In this document: in pieces, positions 1 through 6,859 of the stretch | How the letters are laid out: each line of letters begins with the position of its first letter | Position numbering within the stretch: the first letter of the stretch is position 1 | Assembly (NCBI GenBank): GCA_036398775.1 | Contig: DASWOJ010000462.1 | Coordinates: 1 to 8,106 of the forward strand | Reading direction: 5' to 3' | Source of the DNA: DASWOJ01 sp036398775 | GTDB taxonomy: Bacteria; Pseudomonadota; Alphaproteobacteria; Acetobacterales; Acetobacteraceae | DNA length: 8,106 bases | Translations under genes and position numbers: made by a program | The notes under the pieces: model-generated | Databases searched by the model: none | Told to the model about the DNA's origin: nothing | The model's input: only the letters and a program-made list of their open reading frames with translations

Positions 1-52
1 GGTTTGGTCCTGATGTGGGTGGATGCGGCGCTTGCCGGTTCCTTCACCCCGG

Positions 53-73
53 CCCTCTCCCGGAGGGAGAGGG
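53..73 (-). terminator. Perfect 9-bp hairpin after the etf-hbd operon
   Basis: CCCTCTCCC at 53-61 pairs perfectly with GGGAGAGGG at 65-73 around a GGA loop, about 13 nt past the dehydrogenase stop codon. On the minus strand the following bases are G/C-rich with no T-run, so it is not a textbook intrinsic terminator. It could act as a 3'-end stabiliser or a Rho-assisted stop. The hairpin and its CTTCACCCCGG flank resemble a short palindromic element that I recall as scattered between genes in many high-G+C proteobacterial genomes, so it may be a copy of a dispersed repeat. The hairpin is seen directly; its role is inferred. I see no gene in bases 1-52. Confidence 0.5.
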
Positions 74-86
74 AGCAGGCAGGCAG

Positions 87-1004
87 TCAGCGGGTTGGGC
101 GCGGCGGCGTGGCCGAGTAGTCGTAGAAGCCCCGTCCCACCTTCCGGCCATACCACCCGGCCTCGACATACTTCACCAGCAGCGGGCACGGGCGGTATTT
201 GCTGTCGGACAGGCCGTCGTGCAGCACCTGCATGATGCTCAGGCAGGTGTCCAGGCCGATGAAGTCCGCCAATTCGAACGGGCCCATCTTGTGCGCCGCG
301 CCCAACCGGAGCGCCGAGTCTATGCCGCTGATGGTGCCTACGCCCTCATACAGGGCATACACCGCCTCGTTGATCATCGGCAGCAGGATGCGGTTGACGA
401 TGAAGCCCGGAAAATCCTCGGAGACCGCGGTGATCTTGTCCAGCCGGGCGGCGAGGGCCTGCACCGCCTGGAACGTCGGCTCTTCCGTGGCGATGCCGCG
501 GATCACCTCGACCAGCTTCATCACCGGCACCGGGTTCATGAAGTGCATGCCGATGAACTTGCCGGGCCGGTCGGTGCCGGCTGCCAGGCGTGTGATGCTA
601 AGGCTGCTGGTGTTGCTGGCGATCATGCATGACGGCTTCAGGTGCGGCGTCAGCGTCTTGAAGATCGCCCGCTTCACGTCCTCCTTCTCGGTCGCCGCCT
701 CGATCACTAGGTCGGCGCCGGCGAAGGCCGCGTAGTCGGTTGACGCAGTGATGTTGGCGATTGCCGCCGCGCGCTGGTCGGCGGTAATGGCTTCCTTGGC
801 CACCTGACGGTCCATGTTCTTGCCGATGCCGGCCACGGCCTTGTCCAGCGCATCCTGCCGCATGTCCAGCAGCACGACCGGCAGCCCCGCCACGGCACAG
901 ACATGGGCGATGCCGGCGCCCATCTGCCCCGCGCCGATCACGCCCACCGACTGCACGGCCGACACGGCCTCATTCACCGGGCCGGCCGCCGCGGGGGCGT
1001 CCAT
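87..1004 (-). CDS. hbd: 3-hydroxybutyryl-CoA dehydrogenase (3-hydroxyacyl-CoA dehydrogenase family)
   Basis: This cytoplasmic enzyme oxidises 3-hydroxyacyl-CoA, probably short-chain 3-hydroxybutyryl-CoA, to the 3-ketoacyl-CoA with NAD(P)+, or runs in reverse. The 305-residue product has an N-terminal Rossmann fold with GAGQMG at residues 24-29. The NTSS segment at 131-134 and the His154/Glu166 pair in GMHFMNP...KLVEVI match the substrate-binding Ser and the His-Glu catalytic dyad of the family. The C-terminal helical domain carries DFPGFIVNRILLPMINEA from residue 197. It is slightly longer than the usual 280-295 residues because about 17 extra residues precede the first strand; no other good start is visible. 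The ATG lies 2 nt after the etfA stop with only a weak Shine-Dalgarno sequence, so translation probably depends on etfA. The role could be fatty acid beta-oxidation, polyhydroxybutyrate-related metabolism or aromatic degradation (paaH-like); the etf context favours acyl-CoA oxidation. Confidence 0.93.
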   Translation of the reverse strand: MDAPAAAGPVNEAVSAVQSVGVIGAGQMGAGIAHVCAVAGLPVVLLDMRQDALDKAVAGIGKNMDRQVAKEAITADQRAAAIANITASTDYAAFAGADLVIEAATEKEDVKRAIFKTLTPHLKPSCMIASNTSSLSITRLAAGTDRPGKFIGMHFMNPVPVMKLVEVIRGIATEEPTFQAVQALAARLDKITAVSEDFPGFIVNRILLPMINEAVYALYEGVGTISGIDSALRLGAAHKMGPFELADFIGLDTCLSIMQVLHDGLSDSKYRPCPLLVKYVEAGWYGRKVGRGFYDYSATPPRPTR

Positions 1005-1006
1005 CG

Positions 1007-1945
1007 CTAGGGCACCCGGGCCAGCTCGGCCTCAAGCTCCGGCAATGCGGTGAACAGGTCGCCGACGAAGCCGTAATCCGCCACCTGGAAGATCGGCGCG
1101 TCCTCGTCCTTGTTGATCGCGACGATGACCTTGCTGTCCTTCATGCCGGCCAGGTGCTGGATCGCGCCCGAGATGCCGATGGCGACATACAGGTCCGGCG
1201 CCACGATCTTGCCGGTCTGCCCAACCTGGTAGTCGTTCGGCACGTAGCCCGCGTCCACCGCGGCACGCGACGCGCCGACGGCGGCACCCAGCTTGTCCGC
1301 CAGCGGCAGCAGCAGCTTGAAGTTCTCGCCGTTCTGCATCCCGCGCCCGCCGGACACCACGATGCGCGCTGCGGTCAGCTCCGGACGCTCGCTGCGGCTG
1401 AGTTCCGCGGACACGAAGCGGGAGGTGGCGGCGGCGTCCGGGGTGGACACAGCCTCGATCTCGGCGGACCCGCCGGTTGCCGCCACGGGGTCGAAGCTTG
1501 CGGCGCGTATGGTCATCACCTTCTTGGTGTCGCTGGACACGACGGTTGCCATCGCGTTGCCGGCGTAGATCGGCCGCACGAAGGTGTCGGCATCAACGAT
1601 GCCCGCGACATCGCTGATCGGCTGCACGTCCAGCAGCGCGGCCACCCGCGGCATCACGTTCTTGCCGGTGGCGGTGCTGGCCGCCATCAGGTGGTCGTGG
1701 TGCCCGGCCATGCTGACCAGCAGCGCCGCCAGCGGCTCGGCGAGCGCATGCTCATAGACAGGGCTGTCGGCGACGTGGACCTTGCCGACGCCGGGCAGCT
1801 TGGCGGCAGCCTCCGCCGCGGCCTGCACATTGTGGCCGGCCACGAGGACATGCACCTCGCCCAGCTTCGACGCGGCGGCGACGGCGCTGCGGGACGGCTG
1901 CTTGATGCCGGCCTCGTCCCAGTCGAGCAGTACGAGCGATGCCAT
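1007..1945 (-). CDS. etfA: Electron transfer flavoprotein subunit alpha
   Basis: This is the FAD-binding large subunit of the ETF heterodimer. It accepts electrons from acyl-CoA and other dehydrogenases and passes them to ETF:ubiquinone oxidoreductase. The 312-residue length is typical. Residues 1-180 form the variable N-terminal alpha/beta domain. The C-terminal FAD domain starts near 190 with ARIVVSGGRGM, followed by SRAAVDAGYVPNDYQVGQTGK (226-246). The family signature LYVAIGISGAIQHLAGM at 252-268 leads into VIVAINKDEDAPIF (273-286), and these contain the FAD-contacting positions. The ATG follows the etfB stop by 2 nt, with AGGTGA at 1953-1958 as a well-placed ribosome binding site inside the end of etfB. 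The order etfB-etfA-hbd supports a housekeeping ETF for beta-oxidation rather than a nitrogen-fixation FixAB; no fix or nif gene is visible. Confidence 0.97.
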   Translation of the reverse strand: MASLVLLDWDEAGIKQPSRSAVAAASKLGEVHVLVAGHNVQAAAEAAAKLPGVGKVHVADSPVYEHALAEPLAALLVSMAGHHDHLMAASTATGKNVMPRVAALLDVQPISDVAGIVDADTFVRPIYAGNAMATVVSSDTKKVMTIRAASFDPVAATGGSAEIEAVSTPDAAATSRFVSAELSRSERPELTAARIVVSGGRGMQNGENFKLLLPLADKLGAAVGASRAAVDAGYVPNDYQVGQTGKIVAPDLYVAIGISGAIQHLAGMKDSKVIVAINKDEDAPIFQVADYGFVGDLFTALPELEAELARVP

Positions 1946-1947
1946 TC

Positions 1948-2697
1948 CTAGATCACCTTTGCTTCTGTGCGCAGCTTCTGCACCAATTCGGCCACCGATC
2001 CGACCTTCTGTCCGGCCACGCGCTTCGGCGGCTCGGCCACCTTGACCAGCTTGAGGCGCGGCGCCGGGTCAACGCCGAGGTCGGCGGGCTTCATGGTCTC
2101 GATCGGCTTCTTGCGCGCCTTCATGATGTTGGGCAGCGAGGCGTAGCGCGGCTCGTTCAGACGCAGGTCGGTGGTGATGATGCAGGGCAGGTCCAGCTCC
2201 AGCGTCTCCAGCCCGCCGTCAATCTCTCGCGTCACCGTCATCTTCTCGCCCTCGATGCTGATACGGCTGGCGAAGGTGCCCTGCGGCCAGCCCAGCAGCG
2301 CCGCGAGCATCTGGCCGGTGGCATTCATGTCGTCGTCAATCGCCTGCTTGCCCATGATGATGAGGCCGGGCTGCTCCTTGGCGGCCAGCGCCTTGAGCAT
2401 CTTGGCCACCGCGAGCGGCTGCAGCTCCACGTCGGTCTCAATCAGGATGCCGCGGTCTGCGCCCATCGCCAGGGCGGTGCGGAGCGTTTCCTGGCATTGC
2501 GCCACGCCCATCGAGACCACGACGATCTCGGTCGCTATGCCCTTTTCCTTGAGGCGTACCGCCTCCTCGACCGCGATCTCGTCGAACGGGTTCATGGACA
2601 TCTTGACGCCTGCGGTCTCGACACCGGAGCCGTCGGCCTTCACGCGGACCTTCACGTTATAGTCAACGACCCGCTTGACGGGGACAAGGAGCTTCAT
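1948..2697 (-). CDS. etfB: Electron transfer flavoprotein subunit beta
   Basis: This is the AMP-binding small subunit of ETF, partner of the alpha subunit encoded immediately downstream. The 249-residue product has the family's usual length and start (MKLLVPVKRVVDYNVKVRVK). NPFDEIAVEEAV at 36-47 and GKQAIDDDMNATGQ at 116-129 match the nucleotide-binding part of the fold. EIDGGLETLELDLPCIITTDLRLNEPRY (158-185) leads into LPNIMKARKKPI at 188-199, the conserved recognition loop through which ETF docks to acyl-CoA dehydrogenases. The product ends in a family-typical lysine-rich tail. It is the first gene of the compact etfB-etfA-hbd operon, about 100 nt downstream of a predicted promoter. The Shine-Dalgarno sequence is weak (GGA about 9 nt before the ATG), but the start is fixed by family alignment. 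Confidence 0.97.
   Translation of the reverse strand: MKLLVPVKRVVDYNVKVRVKADGSGVETAGVKMSMNPFDEIAVEEAVRLKEKGIATEIVVVSMGVAQCQETLRTALAMGADRGILIETDVELQPLAVAKMLKALAAKEQPGLIIMGKQAIDDDMNATGQMLAALLGWPQGTFASRISIEGEKMTVTREIDGGLETLELDLPCIITTDLRLNEPRYASLPNIMKARKKPIETMKPADLGVDPAPRLKLVKVAEPPKRVAGQKVGSVAELVQKLRTEAKVI
1953..1958 (-). promoter_or_regulatory. Ribosome binding site of etfA
   Basis: AGGTGA, read on the minus strand, ends 7 nt before the etfA ATG and lies inside the last codons of etfB. It is a near-ideal Shine-Dalgarno match and supports both the chosen etfA start and balanced production of the two ETF subunits. Confidence 0.7.
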
Positions 2698-2779
2698 GGC
2701 AGGTCCGATGTGGTTGTGGGGTTGGCGGTCATGGTTTTGGCACCGTTACAGGCGGGACTGCGACGTGCTTGCCGTCAAA

Positions 2780-2792
2780 GGCGGTTGCCGCC
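2780..2792 (-). promoter_or_regulatory. Small hairpin with short T-run in the predicted etfB leader
   Basis: On the minus strand GGCGG (2792-2788), loop CAA, CCGCC (2784-2780) is followed directly by TTT. It lies between the twin-transmembrane gene and etfB, about 10 nt past the predicted transcription start of the etf operon. It could be a weak terminator for read-through from upstream, an attenuator or leader structure, or simply part of the overlapping 12-bp dyad. The 5-bp stem and three T residues make strong termination unlikely. Confidence 0.3.
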
Positions 2793-2796
2793 GCAA
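2785..2796. repeat. 12-bp dyad TTGC-CGCC-GCAA, copy 1
   Basis: The sequence is TTGCCGCCGCAA, with palindromic TTGC/GCAA half-sites around a 4-bp centre. An exact copy in the opposite orientation lies at 3110-3121, on the other side of the twin-transmembrane gene. This copy sits at roughly +5 to +16 relative to the predicted etfB transcription start, a usual position for a repressor operator. Its function as a binding site is inferred only from symmetry, repetition and position. Confidence 0.35.
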
Positions 2797-2807
2797 AGTT
2801 GCCGGAC

Positions 2808-2835
2808 GTTATGGGGCGGAAAAGCCGCATGTCAA
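2808..2835 (-). promoter_or_regulatory. Predicted sigma70-type promoter of etfB-etfA-hbd
   Basis: On the minus strand a perfect TTGACA -35 box (2835-2830), a 16-bp spacer and CATAAC (2813-2808, four of six -10 consensus bases) lie just past the stop codon of the twin-transmembrane gene. The predicted start near 2801 would give an etfB leader of about 100 nt. A run of consensus bases this good is rare by chance in such G/C-rich DNA, and it is oriented toward and closest to etfB. No experimental start is known from the sequence. Confidence 0.6.
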
Positions 2836-2843
2836 ACCTGCCG

Positions 2844-3038
2844 CTAGCTCCTGACCATATACAGCAGCGTAATGAACAGCAGCAGGGCGATGCCCTGGAA
2901 CAAGACGCGATACTGCATCAGCTTGTTCGCCCGCCGTCCGTCCTGCGTTCCCCTGACCATGCCGAGCAACCCGGCGAACAGCACCCCCACCGTCGCCAGC
3001 AAGGCCAGAACCACCAGCACCGTCAGGAATGTCGTCAT
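2844..3038 (-). CDS. Small twin-transmembrane (HIG1-type) protein
   Basis: This 64-residue inner-membrane protein has two hydrophobic helices, at about residues 4-27 and 46-62, joined by a short basic loop (GTQDGRRANKLMQYR). The loop, with its RxANKLM...R...Q pattern, resembles the HIG1 hypoxia-induced domain proteins annotated as 'twin transmembrane protein' in alphaproteobacteria. Mitochondrial relatives are respiratory supercomplex factors, so a link to the respiratory chain is possible but unproven here. The start is the only ATG that begins just before the first helix; the long open frame upstream of it is a shadow of the plus-strand genes. It is transcribed toward etfB but separated by about 145 nt containing the etf promoter, so it may be its own unit or read through. 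No clear Shine-Dalgarno sequence is visible. Confidence 0.82.
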   Translation of the reverse strand: MTTFLTVLVVLALLATVGVLFAGLLGMVRGTQDGRRANKLMQYRVLFQGIALLLFITLLYMVRS

Positions 3039-3094
3039 ATCCGGCAAATGGGTGCGCCAGCCCGCCTTGTCATCCCGCGGATTGCGCCGGGGCC

Positions 3095-3120
3095 TGCCGC
3101 CGTGTCCCCTTGCGGCGGCA
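3095..3120. repeat. Inverted repeat between the divergent genes
   Basis: TGCCGCCG (3095-3102) pairs with CGGCGGCA (3113-3120) around a 10-nt loop. CCTGCC (3093-3098) can instead pair with GGCAGG (3123-3128), so two mutually exclusive stems are possible. The region separates the twin-transmembrane gene (minus) from the glycosyltransferase gene (plus). It may be leader structure of the latter or simply G/C-rich symmetry. I could not identify a convincing promoter for either gene in 3039-3146. Confidence 0.3.
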
Positions 3121-3121
3121 A
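3110..3121. repeat. 12-bp dyad TTGC-N4-GCAA, copy 2 (inverted)
   Basis: TTGCGGCGGCAA on the plus strand is the exact reverse complement of the dyad at 2785-2796. It lies in the divergent intergenic region, 38 nt before the glycosyltransferase ATG and about 70 nt before the twin-transmembrane ATG. It overlaps the right arm of the inverted repeat there. It may be a shared regulatory site, though GCC/GGC-rich motifs recur by chance in this genome. Confidence 0.35.
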
Positions 3122-3146
3122 TGGCAGGTCCCCCCGGGGCGGCAAC

Positions 3147-3151
3147 GGAGG
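3147..3151 (+). promoter_or_regulatory. Ribosome binding site fixing the glycosyltransferase start
   Basis: GGAGG lies 7 nt before the ATG at 3159. It favours that ATG over the in-frame TTG at 3156 (4-nt spacing) and over an out-of-frame ATG at 3152 that sits immediately after it. Confidence 0.8.
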
Positions 3152-3158
3152 ATGATTG

Positions 3159-4151
3159 ATGCAGGTCGTAGCCGTTACGCGTGTGCTGGACGAGGCGGAC
3201 ATCGTCGAGGCGTTCGTTCGCCATACCGCGGCCTACGTGGACCACCACGTGTTCCTGGACAACGGCAGCACCGACGGGACGCTGGCGATCTTGCAGGCGC
3301 TGCACCGGGACGGGCTGCCGCTGACGCTGCTGCAGGCGCGCAACGTGTCGTTCAGCGAGTCCGGGCATCTGACCCAACTGTTCCGCCTCGCCATACGGGG
3401 TCACGGCGCGGATTGGGTCGCCTGCCTGGACGCGGATGAATTCCTGGACGACCGCGGCAGCGCGGCCGGGCTGCGCGACCTGCTGCAGGCGTTGGCGGAG
3501 GCCGGCCCGTCCGTCGCTTCCTTGCACCTGCCGATGACGGACTACGTCGCCACGGCCGCGGACGAGCCGGCGCAGCTCGTGGTGCCGCAGCGCATGCGTT
3601 GGCGCCGTGCGCCGGGCGCCGCCGGCAAGGTGGTCGCGCGGGGCGGCCCGGCCCGGGTGGGGGCTGCCATCCTGGCAGGCGGCCATGCGGTGCTGCCGGA
3701 CGGCCCGGACGCGCCGCCGGGACTGGCCGTGGCGCAGGCCGGGCTGCGCCTGGCGCATTACTCGGAGCGGTCGCTGTTCCAGTTCGCCATGAAGGCGATA
3801 CGCGGCTGGAGCCGGGTCCTGGCCGCGGAAGCCGCGGTGCAGGAGGGCGGCGCGTCCTACCACTACCAGGCCCCGTTCGAGGCGTTGCGGGACCGGCCTG
3901 CGGACCTGCTGCGGCATCCGGACTGGCTCGCGTTCCACCAGGACACGGCGGGCTTGGCGGAGGACCCCATCGCCTACCTCGGCGGACCGCTCCGGCACAC
4001 CGGGCCGGTGGACGACGCGATGCGGGCGGTGCAGGGCCTGATCGGGGTGGTGCAGGACCTTGCGCTGCGCCACCGCCGGCTGCTGGAGACCTTCCCTGAG
4101 GTGCGCCGCCAGGTTGCGGCCTGGGACGCGGAGCTGGTGCGCCTGATTTGA
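3159..4151 (+). CDS. GT2-like glycosyltransferase (Glyco_tranf_2_4 type)
   Basis: This is a probable cytoplasmic, inverting, GT-A fold glycosyltransferase of 330 residues. The N-terminus MQVVAVTRVLDEADIVEAFVRH is the 'news/regret of error' type start of this subfamily. DNGSTDGT at 34-41 is the nucleotide-sugar binding motif, and LDADEFL at 90-96 carries the metal-binding DxD. Later segments typical of the subfamily are RLAHYSERSLFQFAMKAIRGWSR (197-219), with the His-Tyr-Ser and Lys positions. There is no signal peptide or membrane helix. Substrate and acceptor cannot be read from the sequence; surface polysaccharide or O-antigen synthesis is the usual role. The start is set by a GGAGG 7 nt upstream. 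It is the first of three plus-strand genes, 68 nt ahead of the channel gene, and no other polysaccharide gene is visible in the window. Confidence 0.88.
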   Translation: MQVVAVTRVLDEADIVEAFVRHTAAYVDHHVFLDNGSTDGTLAILQALHRDGLPLTLLQARNVSFSESGHLTQLFRLAIRGHGADWVACLDADEFLDDRGSAAGLRDLLQALAEAGPSVASLHLPMTDYVATAADEPAQLVVPQRMRWRRAPGAAGKVVARGGPARVGAAILAGGHAVLPDGPDAPPGLAVAQAGLRLAHYSERSLFQFAMKAIRGWSRVLAAEAAVQEGGASYHYQAPFEALRDRPADLLRHPDWLAFHQDTAGLAEDPIAYLGGPLRHTGPVDDAMRAVQGLIGVVQDLALRHRRLLETFPEVRRQVAAWDAELVRLI

Positions 4152-4219
4152 AGCGCTGCCGGAGAGGCACAATCTGTTCCGGGTTGACACCCCACCGCCG
4201 CGGGTGTTGCTCCCCGAAA

Positions 4220-6859
4220 ATGCGGCAAAGCCTCCTCGTCCTCCTTGCCCTGCTGTCCGCAGCGCTCCTTGACCCCGGCATGGGCGGCGTCGGCCCGGCA
4301 GCCGCGCAGTCGCTGCCGATCCCGGTCGCGCCTTCCCGCGTCGGTCCCGCGCCGGACGTTGCGCCGCCGCCGGCCGCGCCCGGGACGGCGTCCCTTGCGC
4401 CCCAGGCCTCGCCGTCCCAGCCTTCCTCGCCCCAAGCTGCGGCTCCCCAGCCTGCCGCCCAGCAGCCTGCCGCACCCGCGCCGGCTGCACGTCCCGCTGC
4501 CGCATCCCCGGCCGCTGCGCCCGCTCCTGCCGCAGCAACGCCCGCCGGTGCTTCTGCGGCTGCTGGCGTGCCAGTCACGCCGGCCCAGGCGCAGCAGGTG
4601 CTCGACGTGTTGCGCGACGACCGGCGCCGGGCCGAGTTCACGGCCACGCTTGAGACGCTGCTGAGGGCTGCACCGGGTGGGCAGCCCGGCGCCGTGCCGG
4701 CTGGGACCGCTCCGCCTGCGGACGCCGCATCCACGCCGGGGGCCGGCGCGGCGGTCGGCAAGGTCATCCCCCTCGCGCCCGACAGCCTCGGCGCAGAGGT
4801 GCTGGACCGGGCGTCGGCCGGATTGCAGGAGGCCGGGGCGCAGGTGGTCACGGCCTTGCAGTCCATGAACGACCTGCCGCTGCTGTGGCGCTGGGTGGCG
4901 ACCCAGGCCAACGACCCCATTGCCCGCGGACGCGTGCTCGACACCGCTTGGAAGCTGGCAGCCGTGGTGCTTGCCGGCCTGTTGGTGGAGTGGGCTGCCA
5001 TACGCCTGCTGCGCCGCCTGCGGGCGACGCTGGAGGGTTGGGCGCCGGATCACGTGGAAGTCCCCGTTGCGGCCGAGGCGCACCCGGCCGAAAGCGGCCT
5101 GGCCGCGGCCGAGGCCGGTGAGACCGAGCGGGCGGAGTTGCGGGACAGGCATCTGACCCGCACGCTCGGCACCCTGCAGCGGACGCCGTACCTGCTGGGC
5201 CGCCTTCTGCTGGACCTGGCGCCGATTGCGGTGTTCGCGGCGGCGGCCGGGCTGCTGCGCGGCACCTCGCTGGGGGAGCCGGCGACGACCGGACTGGTGA
5301 TACGCGCCGTGGTGTCCGCCTATGTGCTGTGCCGCGTGACGCTGGTCGTCACCGGCTTCCTGGTGGCGCCGGCCGCCCCGCGGCTGCGGCTGCTGAACGT
5401 CACGGAGGCGACGGCAGGGTTCCTGACCCGCTGGACCCGGCGCATCGCCGTCACCGCCATAGCGACCTACACGGTCACCGAAGTCGCAGTGATGTTCGGG
5501 CTGTACAACACCGCGCGCGAGGCGCTGCTCAAGCTGTTCGCGCTGGTGGTGCACGCGATGTTCGTCGTGGTGGTGTTGCAGGCCCGCCGGCCGGTGGCGG
5601 ACCGTATCCGCGCCATCCACGTGGGCGGGGTCTGGTCTGCCCTGCTGCGCCGGGTGGCGGACGTGTGGCACCTGGTGGCGGTGTTCTATATCGTGGCGCT
5701 GTGGCTGGTGTGGGCGGTCGAGCTGCGCAACGGCTACACGAGGCTGGTCACGACCTTCCTTCTTACCTGCGCGGTGCTGATCGCCTCGCGGCTGCTGGCT
5801 ATCGTGATGCTCGGAGGGCTGGACCGCGCTCTGCGGCCGTCCGCCGCAACGGCTGCGCGGCATCCGGGATTGGCGGCACGGGTCAGCGCCTATTATCCGA
5901 TGCTGCGCCTGGCGGCGATGTCGGTGCTGTGGGTTGCGACCGGCGTGGCGCTGCTGCAGGCCTGGGGTTTCAACCCCCTCACGTGGTTCAGCAAGGGCGA
6001 CCTTGGCAGCCGCATCCTGTCTGCGGGCGTGCTGATCGCCACCACGGTCGTCATCGCCATCCTGGTATGGGAAGGGGCGAATGCCGGCATCGCGCAGCAT
6101 CTGGCGAACCTGACAGAAGCGTCGCAGACCGCCCGCGCCGGACGCCTCCGCACCCTGCTGCCGATGCTGCGGACGACGCTGCTGGTGGTGATCCTGCTGG
6201 TGGTGGCGTTGACGATCCTGAGCGAGATCGGGGTGAACATCGCACCCCTGCTGGCCGGCGCCGGGGTGGTGGGCATCGCGGTCGGCTTCGGCTCGCAGAA
6301 GCTGGTGCAGGACCTGATCACCGGGTTGTTCCTGTTGCTGGAGAACGCGATGCAGGTCGGCGACGTGGTGACGTTGGGCGGCCTGACCGGCACGGTGGAG
6401 GCGCTGAGCATACGCACCATACGCCTTCGGGCGATGGACGGGTCCATGCACATCATCCCGTTCAGCGCCGTCACCACGGTCACCAACATGACGCGGGATT
6501 ATTCCTACGCCGTACTGGACATCAGCGTCGGGCTGAACGAGGAGCCGGAGCCGGTGATCGAGGTCGTGCGCGAGCTTGCGGCCAAGATGCGGGCGGAGCC
6601 GAAATGGGCAACGCTGATCCTGGACGCGCTGGACGTCATGGGCGTGGAGAAGTTCGTGGACCTGGCCTGGGTGCTGCGCGTGCGGATGAAGACGCAGGCG
6701 GCCAGCCGCTGGTCGGTGACGCGCGAGTTGAACCGCCGGGTCAAGGAGCGGTTCGACGAGCTGGCGATTGAAAGCCCGGTCACGTCGCACCGCGCGCTGA
6801 GCGCCAATCCGGCGCCGCCCGCGGGGCAGCCGGCGGTGCAGCAGGAGCAGGCTGCATGA
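4220..6859 (+). CDS. ybiO: YbiO-type MscS-family mechanosensitive channel
   Basis: This inner-membrane channel opens under membrane tension to release solutes at hypo-osmotic shock. I start it at the ATG that begins a signal peptide (MRQSLLVLLALLSAALL, likely cleaved after AAA-29), giving 879 residues; the open frame extends 24 codons further without a credible start. Residues 30-118 are a Pro/Ala-rich periplasmic stretch, then a helix (VTPAQAQQVLDVLRDDRRRAEF, about 119-140) like the one in E. coli YbiO. About eleven hydrophobic helices follow (near 243, 325, 358, 407, 435, 482, 509, 562, 599, 646 and 674). ILSEIGVNIAPLLAGAG (666-682) is shared almost exactly with YbiO and enters the pore helix, which ends near GLFLLLEN. 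The MscS beta domain (709-755, GDVVTLGGLTGTVE) and a C-terminal alpha/beta domain to about 832 precede a Pro-rich tail. It is longer than YbiO (741 residues), mainly from the low-complexity region. No Shine-Dalgarno sequence is visible. It overlaps the next gene by 4 nt. Confidence 0.92.
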   Translation: MRQSLLVLLALLSAALLDPGMGGVGPAAAQSLPIPVAPSRVGPAPDVAPPPAAPGTASLAPQASPSQPSSPQAAAPQPAAQQPAAPAPAARPAAASPAAAPAPAAATPAGASAAAGVPVTPAQAQQVLDVLRDDRRRAEFTATLETLLRAAPGGQPGAVPAGTAPPADAASTPGAGAAVGKVIPLAPDSLGAEVLDRASAGLQEAGAQVVTALQSMNDLPLLWRWVATQANDPIARGRVLDTAWKLAAVVLAGLLVEWAAIRLLRRLRATLEGWAPDHVEVPVAAEAHPAESGLAAAEAGETERAELRDRHLTRTLGTLQRTPYLLGRLLLDLAPIAVFAAAAGLLRGTSLGEPATTGLVIRAVVSAYVLCRVTLVVTGFLVAPAAPRLRLLNVTEATAGFLTRWTRRIAVTAIATYTVTEVAVMFGLYNTAREALLKLFALVVHAMFVVVVLQARRPVADRIRAIHVGGVWSALLRRVADVWHLVAVFYIVALWLVWAVELRNGYTRLVTTFLLTCAVLIASRLLAIVMLGGLDRALRPSAATAARHPGLAARVSAYYPMLRLAAMSVLWVATGVALLQAWGFNPLTWFSKGDLGSRILSAGVLIATTVVIAILVWEGANAGIAQHLANLTEASQTARAGRLRTLLPMLRTTLLVVILLVVALTILSEIGVNIAPLLAGAGVVGIAVGFGSQKLVQDLITGLFLLLENAMQVGDVVTLGGLTGTVEALSIRTIRLRAMDGSMHIIPFSAVTTVTNMTRDYSYAVLDISVGLNEEPEPVIEVVRELAAKMRAEPKWATLILDALDVMGVEKFVDLAWVLRVRMKTQAASRWSVTRELNRRVKERFDELAIESPVTSHRALSANPAPPAGQPAVQQEQAA
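6843..6847 (+). promoter_or_regulatory. Ribosome binding site of the dioxygenase gene
   Basis: AGGAG ends 8 nt before the ATG at 6856 and lies within the last codons of the channel gene. It supports this start and independent reinitiation at the ATGA overlap. Confidence 0.7.

Noticed and set aside
1007..2697. FixB/FixA of nitrogen fixation instead of EtfA/EtfB
   Set aside because: Length, the recognition loop and the hbd neighbour fit housekeeping ETF, and no fixC, fixX or nif gene is present.
1939..2847. 302-codon plus-strand frame antisense to etfB
   Set aside because: It is His/Arg/Leu-rich with no recognisable domain, mirrors a clear etfB gene, and is a shadow frame.
4184..4212. Perfect TTGACA at 4184-4189 as a promoter for a leaderless channel mRNA
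   Set aside because: There is no acceptable -10 box 15-19 nt downstream (TTGCTC at best). The spacing that would start transcription at the ATG is intriguing but unsupported.
4148..4219. Earlier TTG start for the channel gene overlapping the glycosyltransferase stop
   Set aside because: It has no ribosome binding site and would place a Cys/Arg-rich 24-residue segment before a well-formed signal peptide.
2844..4538. 564-codon minus-strand frame ending with the twin-transmembrane protein
   Set aside because: Only its last 64 codons look like a real protein; the rest is antisense to the glycosyltransferase and channel genes. The start was moved to 3038.
4300..4600. Repetitive CCG/GCC-rich stretch as a possible DNA repeat
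   Set aside because: It encodes the Pro/Ala-rich periplasmic part of the channel in frame. The units are irregular, so it is protein low complexity rather than a tandem repeat or mobile element.
3352..5001. Long minus-strand open frame (549 codons) opposite the glycosyltransferase and channel genes, and the even longer one at 3974-6790
   Set aside because: The translations are low-complexity Ala/Arg/Pro/Gln-rich with no domain. They lie antisense to genes with clear family motifs, as expected for shadow frames in G/C-rich DNA.
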